Positions 54,882 through 62,699 of a DNA stretch of 64,000 bases are shown one piece after another. The notes below the pieces were generated by a model. The model searched no databases and had not been told where the DNA came from. It saw only the letters and a program-made list of their open reading frames with translations. Origin of the DNA: Vibrio sp. STUT-A11 (GTDB taxonomy: Bacteria; Pseudomonadota; Gammaproteobacteria; Enterobacterales; Vibrionaceae); assembly GCF_026000435.1 (NCBI RefSeq), contig NZ_AP026763.1, positions 186,001 through 250,000 of the forward strand. Direction: 5' to 3'. The position numbers were made by a program, and so were the translations under genes. Position 1 is the stretch's first letter, and the number at the start of each line of letters is the position of its first letter.

Positions 54882-56030
54882 TTACAGTCGCTTTAACCAG
54901 GATTTTGGGTTTTGCGCTTCACTGTTACGACGAATCTCAAAGTAGAGGGATGCTCTGTCTTGGCCGCCAGTGTCACCAGCAAGCGCAATGACTTCACCAG
55001 CGGTCACTCTATCGCCCTCTTTTTTCGTCAGCGCTTGATTATATCCGTAGAGGGTCATGTCTCCTTTACCATGGTCAAGCAGGACCACCAAACCATAACC
55101 ACGTAAGTACTCGGCAAATACGACAGTGCCTGGATAAACCGCTTTCACTTGTTGACCATAGTTGGCGGAGAGCACCATGCCTTTCCAATTAACTTGACCA
55201 GTCTGACGCGTGCCGAAGTTATGCAGAACACTGCCGTTTATTGGCCACGGCAACTTGCCCCGTTGCTTACTTAAACCGTCCATTGGTACCGCATTACGTT
55301 TAGCCGCTTTAGCGATTTCTGCTTTAAGGCGAGTTTCATTGCGCTGCAACTCTGCCAGATAGCGTTTATCGTTTTTTATACTGCCCTGAATTTTGCTCAG
55401 TGTTTGTTTACGTTTCGATTGGGTACTGGCCAGAGCAGTACGTTTTTCAGATTGTTGTTTTAGCAGGGTTTCAATCTGCGCTTTTTCCAACTCAAGTTGG
55501 TTCTTATTATGTTCTAGCTTTTGAGTGGTTTGGGTAATGGCATCAATGATTTCAGAGCGCGTTTTTGCCAAGTGTTGAAAGTATTGGCTGATACGATCTT
55601 CTTCGACGCCTTGATTGAGCAAGTGCCCATTGGCTTTAGCACGCTCAGTCACGTAATAGGTTTGCAGAAGCTGCTTTAGCTCCTCTTCCTGAGTCTGTCG
55701 CTGACCTTCTTGTAAGGCGATCTTTTCTTCTAAGTTATTGATGTTTTTGTCGGCTTGAGTGAGGTCTGCTTTGGTCTGTTTGATCTCTCGTTCTAAGGAT
55801 GAGATCCCTAGTTCTTGGTCTTTCAAAGATTTTTGCAGTTCATTCAGTTGCTTTTCTTGAGAGGTGAGGGCTTTCTTCTGGCGATTGATTTCGCTGGAGA
55901 CCCCTTTCAACTCTTGCTGACTCACAGCGGAAGAGGTGAGGGGGAACGTGGCAGATAAAGCACAAGTTAATAAAATAGCCGAGCGGAGCACAGGATGATT
56001 TTGTTTTCGCACTTGAGAGTTACCTACCAC
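54882..56030 (-). CDS. envC: Murein hydrolase activator EnvC
   Basis: A periplasmic division factor that switches on amidases AmiA/AmiB at the septum. 382 residues: signal peptide to about residue 35, a long coiled coil (about 38-245), then a LytM domain (about 260-382). The LytM zinc ligands are lost: ASLYFEIRR stands where active enzymes have H-x-H, and LYGYNQ where they have YAH, as expected of an activator. The start is GTG 56030 or GTG 56012. The 3' flank was altered by the IS4 insertion, which removed its terminator T tract. Confidence 0.93.
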   Translation of the reverse strand: MVGNSQVRKQNHPVLRSAILLTCALSATFPLTSSAVSQQELKGVSSEINRQKKALTSQEKQLNELQKSLKDQELGISSLEREIKQTKADLTQADKNINNLEEKIALQEGQRQTQEEELKQLLQTYYVTERAKANGHLLNQGVEEDRISQYFQHLAKTRSEIIDAITQTTQKLEHNKNQLELEKAQIETLLKQQSEKRTALASTQSKRKQTLSKIQGSIKNDKRYLAELQRNETRLKAEIAKAAKRNAVPMDGLSKQRGKLPWPINGSVLHNFGTRQTGQVNWKGMVLSANYGQQVKAVYPGTVVFAEYLRGYGLVVLLDHGKGDMTLYGYNQALTKKEGDRVTAGEVIALAGDTGGQDRASLYFEIRRNSEAQNPKSWLKRL

Positions 56031-56059
56031 ATTGTTGTTATATAAAAATTAGAGAGCGA

Positions 56060-56881
56060 TTAAATACCATCTCCATGGATAAAGCTTTGAGATTTGCCAT
56101 TGAAGCCTTGGTCCATATCGAGTGATGGCTTATCTGTTTTTGGTCGGCCCACAATTTTTGCTGGTACCCCAGCCACGGTCGTGTGAGGGGGAACCGGTTG
56201 TAGAACCACGGAGCAAGAGCCAATTTTGGCACCTTCACCCACTTCGATGTTACCGAGAATTTTGGCACCAGCACCAATCATCACGCCTTCACGGATTTTC
56301 GGGTGACGATCACCGCACTCTTTACCCGTACCACCTAAAGTAACGTCCTGCAGGATAGATACATCATCTTCTACAACGGCGGTTTCACCAATCACGATAC
56401 CAGTAGCGTGATCGAGCATGATCCCACAGCCAATTCGCGCCGCAGGGTGAATATCAACCTGACACGCGACCGAAATTTGGTTTTGCAGGTAAGTCGCTAA
56501 TGCATGACGACCTTGTGACCACAACCAGTTTGCGACACGATATCCTTGTAGCGCGTGGTAGCCTTTCAAATACAGCAGAGGCATAGAGTACATAGAAACT
56601 GCTGGGTCACGATTCACTGTGGCACAAATGTCGCAAGCCGCACAGTCGGTAATGTTTGGATCGGCGATAAATGCCTCTTCAATCACTTCCCTCACTGCCA
56701 TAGCTGGCATCGAGGCTGTGTCTAATTTGTTGGCCAAAATGTAACTCAGGGCAGCACCGAGACTTTCATGCTTGATGATAGTCGCGTGGTAAAAGCTGGC
56801 CAGCATTGGCTCCTGCTCTGACATTTCGCGGGCTTCTGCCACAATTTTGTTCCAGACTTTTTGTTTTTCGCAGTGTTTCAT
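56060..56881 (-). CDS. cysE: Serine O-acetyltransferase
   Basis: It acetylates serine in the first step of cysteine synthesis. 273 residues, equal to E. coli CysE, from ATG 56881. The N-terminal helical domain is at 1-140, and a left-handed beta helix (about 145-245) has HPAARIGCGIMLDHATG with the catalytic Asp-His, GGTGKECGDRHPKI and GAGAKILGN. The C-terminal tail ends in Ile, the residue that docks into CysK. It follows gpsA. Confidence 0.97.
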   Translation of the reverse strand: MKHCEKQKVWNKIVAEAREMSEQEPMLASFYHATIIKHESLGAALSYILANKLDTASMPAMAVREVIEEAFIADPNITDCAACDICATVNRDPAVSMYSMPLLYLKGYHALQGYRVANWLWSQGRHALATYLQNQISVACQVDIHPAARIGCGIMLDHATGIVIGETAVVEDDVSILQDVTLGGTGKECGDRHPKIREGVMIGAGAKILGNIEVGEGAKIGSCSVVLQPVPPHTTVAGVPAKIVGRPKTDKPSLDMDQGFNGKSQSFIHGDGI

Positions 56882-56953
56882 TCTCAATATCCTGAGTGTT
56901 TCTTCTTCCGTGATCCGACAACTTATATTCTTCTCAGATGAGGTGTTAGGGTG

Positions 56954-57991
56954 CTATTTACCTTCAGACTTTTTGTCACGAGCAAGTAAATCTTGTGCTG
57001 CCAGGCGCGCTTCTTTCCCTTGATACAATACTTGATAAATTTGGTCAACAATCGGCATCTCAACACCCATACGCTGAGAGAGCATCCATACCTCTTTGGT
57101 GTTGCGATAACCTTCCACAACTTGACCAATCTCTTCCTGAGCGGTATCGACGTCTTTCCCTTGACCTAATGCCAAACCAAAACGACGATTACGTGATTGA
57201 TTATCGGTACAGGTGAGAACAAGATCACCTAAACCAGCCATACCCATAAAGGTTTCTGGCTTCGCACCCAGAGCGGCACCTAAACGACACATTTCGGCTA
57301 AACCTCGTGTGATGAGGGCAGTACGTGCATTTGCACCAAACCCAATGCCGTCTGACATACCAGCACCAATGGCAATGACGTTCTTCACTGCGCCACCAAG
57401 TTGCATACCAATGAAATCACTATTAGCGTATACGCGGAACGTTTTACTACAGTGGATTTTCTCTTGCAGATCAGCAACAAATTCAGCATCCGGTGAGGCA
57501 ACAGAAATTGCAGTTGGTAGCCCCATGGCCAGCTCTTTTGCGAAAGTTGGGCCTGACAATACTGCCAGCGAGTAGTTTTCTCCGATGATGTCAAAGGCAA
57601 CGTCTTTGAGCAGGCGGCCCGTTTCTGGCTCCAGGCCTTTGGTCGCCCAGCAGATGCGCGTATCTTCACGTAAGAAAGGTTTGCAGCTTTTCAGAACGAT
57701 ACCAAATACATGGCTAGGAACGACAACCAACAAGTCACGACTTGCCTGAACCGCCTTTTCCAAATCCGATTCAATAATCAAGCTTTCTGGAAAGTCGATG
57801 CCAGGTAAGAATTCATGGTTAGCGCGATCTGCTTCAAGGCGTGCCATATGCTCAGGCTCGTGACCCCAAAGGATGATGTTTGCACCATTACGAGCAAGAG
57901 AAATTGCCAGCGAGGTTCCGTACGAGCCCGCGCCAATTACAGTCATTGCGATGTCTTTACCGTAAGCATTGTTGGTATTTGCTTGTGTCAT
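56954..57991 (-). CDS. gpsA: Glycerol-3-phosphate dehydrogenase [NAD(P)+]
   Basis: It reduces dihydroxyacetone phosphate to sn-glycerol 3-phosphate for phospholipids. 345 residues: the Rossmann loop VIGAGSYGTSLA (about 18-29), CWATKGLEPETGRLL, GPTFAKELAMGLPTA, the catalytic Lys in GGAVKNVIAIGAGM (near 205), and GLGDLVLTCTDNQSRNRRFG (in pieces). Gene order secB-gpsA-cysE is the same as in E. coli, but a terminator after secB suggests a separate promoter. Confidence 0.97.
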   Translation of the reverse strand: MTQANTNNAYGKDIAMTVIGAGSYGTSLAISLARNGANIILWGHEPEHMARLEADRANHEFLPGIDFPESLIIESDLEKAVQASRDLLVVVPSHVFGIVLKSCKPFLREDTRICWATKGLEPETGRLLKDVAFDIIGENYSLAVLSGPTFAKELAMGLPTAISVASPDAEFVADLQEKIHCSKTFRVYANSDFIGMQLGGAVKNVIAIGAGMSDGIGFGANARTALITRGLAEMCRLGAALGAKPETFMGMAGLGDLVLTCTDNQSRNRRFGLALGQGKDVDTAQEEIGQVVEGYRNTKEVWMLSQRMGVEMPIVDQIYQVLYQGKEARLAAQDLLARDKKSEGK

Positions 57992-58099
57992 ACTACCGCC
58001 TAATCGTTATTCTTCTTGTAGAATCTAGTTCATTACCGCCAGATTTTACGCTCTATAGAGGCTAGGAACTAGGGTTTGTCTAGCAACTTGTTCAGAAAT

Positions 58100-58145
58100 A
58101 AAAAATGCACATCGCATCGCTCGGTGGACGCTTTGTGCATTTTCT
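58100..58145 (-). terminator. Probable terminator downstream of secB
   Basis: On the minus strand ATGCACA, a 22-base loop with weak inner pairing, and TGTGCAT followed by TTTTTATTT. The large loop lowers confidence. Confidence 0.6.
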
Positions 58146-58201
58146 TAGGTATGTGACGCTTTTGGTTGTCTTCAACCAGAGACGTCACTTACAAACGTGA
58201 A

Positions 58202-58672
58202 TTACGCTTCAGCTTCGCCTTCACCTTGTTGAGCTTGCTGTTGTAGGTAGTTCATGAACAGAGCATCAAAGTTTACTGGTGCTAGGTTCAGTTGAGGGAA
58301 CGTACCTTTAACTACTAGGCTTGAGATAGTTTCGCGAGCGTATGGGAATAGGATGTTAGGGCAGAATGCGCCTAGGCAATGTGCTAGTTGACCAGCTTCC
58401 ATTTGCTCAGCTGTGAAGATACCACCTTGTTGAACTTCACATAGGAACGCTGTTTCTTCTTCGTTCCTAACAGTAACTGTCAGACGTAGAACCACTTCGT
58501 AAACGCCTTCACCAAGCTCACGGCTTTGAGTGTCTAGGTCTAGTTTAACGTCTGGGTTCCACTCTTTTTGAAAGACTACTGGAGAGTTAGGTGCTTCGAA
58601 AGAAACGTCTTTTAGGAAGATGCGTTGAATTGCGAAGTTTTGTTGTGCGTCTTGTGGTGTAGCTTCTGCCAT
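58202..58672 (-). CDS. secB: Protein-export chaperone SecB
   Basis: It keeps exported proteins unfolded and hands them to SecA. 156 residues from ATG 58672 behind AAGGAT. Typical motifs: NFAIQRIFLKDVSFEAPNSP, CLGAFCPNILFPYARE (about 108-123) and NLAPVNFDALF. In E. coli grxC lies just upstream of secB; here the 206 bases between secB and the rhodanese gene contain no grxC. Confidence 0.97.
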   Translation of the reverse strand: MAEATPQDAQQNFAIQRIFLKDVSFEAPNSPVVFQKEWNPDVKLDLDTQSRELGEGVYEVVLRLTVTVRNEEETAFLCEVQQGGIFTAEQMEAGQLAHCLGAFCPNILFPYARETISSLVVKGTFPQLNLAPVNFDALFMNYLQQQAQQGEGEAEA

Positions 58673-58878
58673 TTTTAAATCCTTAATAAACATTGGTTGG
58701 GCTTAGAACGCCTAAACCCAGAAATCTGGTTTGTCCTGAGACTAACTGAGCAAATTTACCGTGACTAGATGAAGCGTGTATTACGTGCAAAGCGTCACAA
58801 CTTAGGGCTTCAACTGCTTTTTATTTGCTCAGTTTTTTATCCACTAAGCTCTCAATCGCGATGAAGGCGACCTTAGTA

Positions 58879-59313
58879 CTACTTTTTACCGCGTACTAAA
58901 GGAAGGTTCGCTTCGTTCCATGCAGTCAAACCATTCTTAAGTAGGCTTACGTTTGTAAATCCTGCTTTTGCTAGTAGGTTTGCGCTCTCCTGAGCGGATT
59001 GGCCCGTCTTGCATACTAGGATGATTGGGTCGGATTTATGGTTTTCAAGGCTACCGAAGCTACCTGATTTGATATCTGACGGTAAAATGTGAAGTGAATC
59101 GGTGATATGACCCTTTTTGAATTCATCTTGTGTACGAGTGTCTACCACAACACCGTTTTCACGGTTAATAAGGTGAGTCAGTTGGTTTACGTTGATTTCT
59201 TTGTACGCCGCTGTCGCTGACTTAACGATATTCAGGATAAATGCGATAAGAAGACCTACCCAAACCAAAGATAGAATCATGTTTTGTTGGAAAAATTCAA
59301 TGTACTCTTGCAT
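58879..59313 (-). CDS. Membrane-anchored rhodanese-like protein (YibN type)
   Basis: 144 residues: one membrane helix (about 11-28), then a rhodanese domain (about 40-138) with VVDTRTQDEFKKGHI and the active-site Cys in ILVCKTGQSAQES (near 99). It probably carries persulphide sulphur or handles membrane stress; the substrate is unknown. The location upstream of secB and divergent from gpmM matches E. coli yibN. Confidence 0.92.
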   Translation of the reverse strand: MQEYIEFFQQNMILSLVWVGLLIAFILNIVKSATAAYKEINVNQLTHLINRENGVVVDTRTQDEFKKGHITDSLHILPSDIKSGSFGSLENHKSDPIILVCKTGQSAQESANLLAKAGFTNVSLLKNGLTAWNEANLPLVRGKK

Positions 59314-59866
59314 GTCTTGAGCTCTTGCACTGTTGGCGGAAAATTAAAGCAGGAGTATAGCGAGGTTAGGCCTCTTAGGCGAGAGGGTTAAAATTTTCTA
59401 ACCAATAATTGAGATCTCTACAAATTCATCCCGCCTGAATACTCCTGTCACTGGTCGCGGCTTTATTCATCAACATTTCCTATTGTAGCTATTGGTCTAA
59501 GTGACTTCTGTTTTTCAGCAAAAGGAGAACAATAAGCAATAGGTTTTATCTTTTACGGCAACAAGTCATGTCTAATATTCGACAAGCTTAGTAAGTTCTA
59601 CAGCCAAAATCGGACGTAAAAATCGAATATCGACCGGGTATACAAAGCTTGTGGGGAGTGACTATGCTTGTTGGACAGGTTTGCTGACAGAGACACGTTG
59701 CTCGCTAAACTTGTAAGATAGCAACAATAAATCGCAAACAATATTTGATCTTAACCTACAGTTTTGGTTAAAAAGTGTAGTAAAATTACGCTAGTTTTGT
59801 TTCAAGGTTAGATGGGGCAGAGAAGCCCTACGCCAAAAAGTTACTAAATTTGATGAGGTCATCACT
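59314..59866. other. Divergent intergenic region between the rhodanese gene and gpmM
   Basis: This stretch of about 550 bases holds only short frames without ribosome sites. A TAAAAT at about 59780 is a candidate gpmM -10. No gene or repeat is recognised; a long leader or small RNA cannot be excluded. Confidence 0.5.
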
Positions 59867-61399
59867 ATGTCAGCTAAGAAGCCATTGGCTCTAGTTATCC
59901 TTGACGGTTACGGTTACCGTGAAGACACAGCAAGTAACGCAATTGCAAATGCGAAAACGCCAGTAATGGATGCATTGATTGCGAACAACCCAAATACTCT
60001 AATCTCTGCTTCAGGCATGGATGTTGGCCTTCCTGATGGTCAAATGGGTAACTCAGAAGTTGGTCACACTAACATTGGCGCAGGTCGCGTTGTATACCAA
60101 GACCTAACTCGTATTACTAAATCTATCGCTGACGGCGAATTCGCAGAAACGCCAGCGTTGGTTGAAGCTATCGATGCCGCTGTAAAAGCTGAGAAAGCCG
60201 TACACATCATGGGTCTGATGTCTCCAGGTGGCGTACACTCTCACGAAGATCACATCTACGCAGCGGTTGAAATGGCTGCAGCTCGTGGCGCAGAGAAAAT
60301 CTACCTACACTGCTTCCTGGATGGCCGTGATACGCCACCTCGTAGCGCAGAAAACTCGCTACAACGTTTCCAAGATCTATTCGCGAAACTAGGTAAAGGC
60401 CGAGTTGCTTCTCTAGTGGGCCGTTACTACGCAATGGACCGTGACAACAACTGGGAACGTGTTCAGGTAGCTTACGATCTTCTGACTCAAGCGAAAGCAG
60501 AGTTCACCGCTGAAACTGCAGTAGCTGGCTTGGCAGCGGCTTACGCTCGTGAAGAAAATGATGAGTTCGTGAAAGCGACAGCAATCAAAGCGGAAGGCGA
60601 AGAAGACGCAATCATGCAAGATGGCGATGCAGTTATCTTTATGAACTACCGTGCAGACCGCGCACGTCAAATCACACGCGCATTCGTACCTGAATTTGAT
60701 GGCTTTGAGCGCGAAGCATTCCCAACACTTCACTTTGTGATGCTGACTCAATACGCAGCGGATATCCCACTAGCAATCGCGTTCCCACCTACGTCTCTAG
60801 AGAACACGTACGGTGAGTGGTTGTCTAAGCAAGGTCAAACTCAGCTACGTATCTCTGAAACCGAGAAATACGCTCACGTTACCTTCTTCTTCAACGGCGG
60901 TGTTGAAAGCGAATTTGACGGAGAAGAGCGTCAACTTGTTGCTTCTCCAAAAGTTGCTACTTACGACCTTCAACCAGAAATGAGCTCTCCAGAGCTAACA
61001 GAGAAGCTGGTAGCGGCTATTAAATCTGGTAAGTACGACACTATCATCTGTAACTACCCGAACGCAGATATGGTTGGTCACACTGGCGTTTACGAAGCGG
61101 CTGAAAAAGCGATCGAAGCGCTAGACGAAAGCGTAGGCAAAGTGGTTGAAGCTATCAAAGAAGCGGGCGGCCAGCTACTTATCACGGCTGACCACGGTAA
61201 CGCAGAAATGATGGTTGACCCAGAAACTGGCGGTACTCACACTGCACACACAAACCTACCAGTACCTCTAATCTACGTAGGTGACAAAGCGGTTGAGTTT
61301 AAAGACGGCGGTAAACTGTCTGATCTTGCGCCAACTATGCTTTCTCTTGCTGGCCTGGAAATTCCTGCAGAAATGTCTGGTGATATTCTGGTTAAGTAA
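59867..61399 (+). CDS. gpmM: 2,3-bisphosphoglycerate-independent phosphoglycerate mutase
   Basis: A manganese enzyme of glycolysis that converts 3- to 2-phosphoglycerate. 510 residues: N-terminal LVILDGYG with a metal Asp, the phosphoserine nucleophile in GQMGNSEVGHTNIG (Ser62-Ser64 region), FLDGRDTPP, MNYRADRAR, and C-terminal metal sites NYPNADMVGHTG and ITADHGNAE. Codon use is strongly biased, as in groEL. It lies next to the envC/secB block as in E. coli, but is divergent. Confidence 0.98.
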   Translation: MSAKKPLALVILDGYGYREDTASNAIANAKTPVMDALIANNPNTLISASGMDVGLPDGQMGNSEVGHTNIGAGRVVYQDLTRITKSIADGEFAETPALVEAIDAAVKAEKAVHIMGLMSPGGVHSHEDHIYAAVEMAAARGAEKIYLHCFLDGRDTPPRSAENSLQRFQDLFAKLGKGRVASLVGRYYAMDRDNNWERVQVAYDLLTQAKAEFTAETAVAGLAAAYAREENDEFVKATAIKAEGEEDAIMQDGDAVIFMNYRADRARQITRAFVPEFDGFEREAFPTLHFVMLTQYAADIPLAIAFPPTSLENTYGEWLSKQGQTQLRISETEKYAHVTFFFNGGVESEFDGEERQLVASPKVATYDLQPEMSSPELTEKLVAAIKSGKYDTIICNYPNADMVGHTGVYEAAEKAIEALDESVGKVVEAIKEAGGQLLITADHGNAEMMVDPETGGTHTAHTNLPVPLIYVGDKAVEFKDGGKLSDLAPTMLSLAGLEIPAEMSGDILVK

Positions 61400-61420
61400 T
61401 TAACGGAAATGCAGAATGAT

Positions 61421-61449
61421 AAAAGCCCGAGTTGATCTCGGGCTTTTTT
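61421..61449. terminator. Bidirectional terminator downstream of gpmM
   Basis: AAAAGCCCGAG, TTGAT and CTCGGGCTTTTTT form a symmetric hairpin between convergent gpmM and the EamA gene. Confidence 0.9.
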
Positions 61450-61470
61450 GTTTCTGATGTTCTTTGAACT

Positions 61471-62358
61471 CTAGTGGACCAAAATTCCTGCTCCAATCAC
61501 TGCGAGAGCAGCGCCTAGCCAGGCAAATCTATTTGGTCTGCGCTTGGTATAAATCCAGAGCAGTGGTAGTAGCATGATTGGTGTGGTAGAGGACAGTAAC
61601 GCGACCATGCCTACATTTCCCTCACGAAGCGCGTAAAGAATCAGTGTCATACCAACCGCCATGGCGAGAAAACCGTTCAGAGCGGTAATGCCAAAAACAC
61701 GCCACGTAATATGTTGTGTCGGTCTGGCGACTTTGACTCCGACGAAAAGCAATAAGCAGTGAGCAATAAAAGCGCTGATCATACGAATCGCCGATGCAGC
61801 AACAGGATCAACGCTGGTTTGCATCACTGGTTTGGCAATGATGCCACTAAGCGCCTGACACATTGCAGCAGTGAGCCCTAATCCTACCCCTAGCCAGATA
61901 TTGCCTTTGACCTCTTCTAAAACGTTATTCGTTTGCCCGCGTCGGCCAAAGAAAATGGCCATTACGACCCCACTGAATACCAGCGCTGAGCCGAGCAATT
62001 CCGTATTGGTCATGCTTTCACTAAACAGGAAATAGCCAAGGATGGTTGAGAACACAGCATGACAGGAGAACAGCAACCCTGCTTGCCTTGGCCCCATACG
62101 ATTCATACAGGCAAACAGAGCAGTATCACCAATGAAGATACCAATTAAGCCTGAAGCCATCATTGGTGTGATGTGCTCCATCGACACACTTAGCCAGCCA
62201 CCCGTCACCCAAGCCATGGTCGTAAGTATTACCGCTGTACACCCCATACGCCAACGGCTATAAGCGAAAGCGCCCAAATGCTGCGCCGGAATGACGGAAA
62301 TTAAGCTAGAGATCGCCCACAAAAAAGCAGCACAAAGTGCCAGCCATTCATAACCCAT
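61471..62358 (-). CDS. EamA/DMT family transporter
   Basis: 295 residues from ATG 62358 (GTG/ATG forms up to 62394 are possible). Ten hydrophobic segments in two EamA halves (about 3-130 and 148-290), e.g. GYEWLALCAAFLWAISS and MVALLSSTTPIMLLPLLW. Such proteins export or import metabolites such as amino acids or purines; the substrate is unknown. It has no operon partner. Confidence 0.88.
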   Translation of the reverse strand: MGYEWLALCAAFLWAISSLISVIPAQHLGAFAYSRWRMGCTAVILTTMAWVTGGWLSVSMEHITPMMASGLIGIFIGDTALFACMNRMGPRQAGLLFSCHAVFSTILGYFLFSESMTNTELLGSALVFSGVVMAIFFGRRGQTNNVLEEVKGNIWLGVGLGLTAAMCQALSGIIAKPVMQTSVDPVAASAIRMISAFIAHCLLLFVGVKVARPTQHITWRVFGITALNGFLAMAVGMTLILYALREGNVGMVALLSSTTPIMLLPLLWIYTKRRPNRFAWLGAALAVIGAGILVH

Positions 62359-62699
62359 GATTGAGTAAAGTCCTGTTGGTTCGGGAGGGAGCACTAATAT
62401 GCATTAAATTGTATCGATGTAAAAGAACAAGTTAGCGGCAAAGAAAAAGCCGCTCAATTCACCTCGTCATTCTGAACAGCGAGGCACGAGCGTGATTCAG
62501 AATCTACTTTTAGAGCGCTTTGTTGCTGAGACAATTCCTAAAACTTTTCAAAGCGCTGATATTAGATTCCTAGTCTCACTAAGGCTCGCTGGAATGACCC
62601 ATAAGGGGCATTCCAGCGATTGACATTTGCTCGATGAACTGTTTTTTATCATAAAAATGAAGAGCTTCGATTGCGTGATAATGCAGTCAAACCTCATGG
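62359..62699. other. Intergenic region with a palindromic repeat
   Basis: This stretch of about 340 bases is mostly filled by the inverted-repeat element at 62466-62616. No gene is seen. Confidence 0.65.
62466..62616. repeat. Large imperfect palindromic repeat
   Basis: The outer arm GTCATTC...CAGCGAG...GAATCTA (62466-62506) faces TAGATTC...CTCGCTGGAATGAC (to 62598). An inner pair AGCGCTTTG / CAAAGCGCT lies inside. A second hairpin CTGGAATG-CCC/GGGG-CATTCCAG ends at 62616. The shape suggests a dispersed repeat or MITE-like unit common in vibrios. Confidence 0.65.

Noticed and set aside
54882..56030. EnvC as an active zinc endopeptidase
   Set aside because: The histidines of the LytM zinc site are replaced, so it is read as an activator.
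59314..59866. A small gene in the long gap before gpmM
   Set aside because: Short frames lack ribosome sites and recognisable protein features on either strand.
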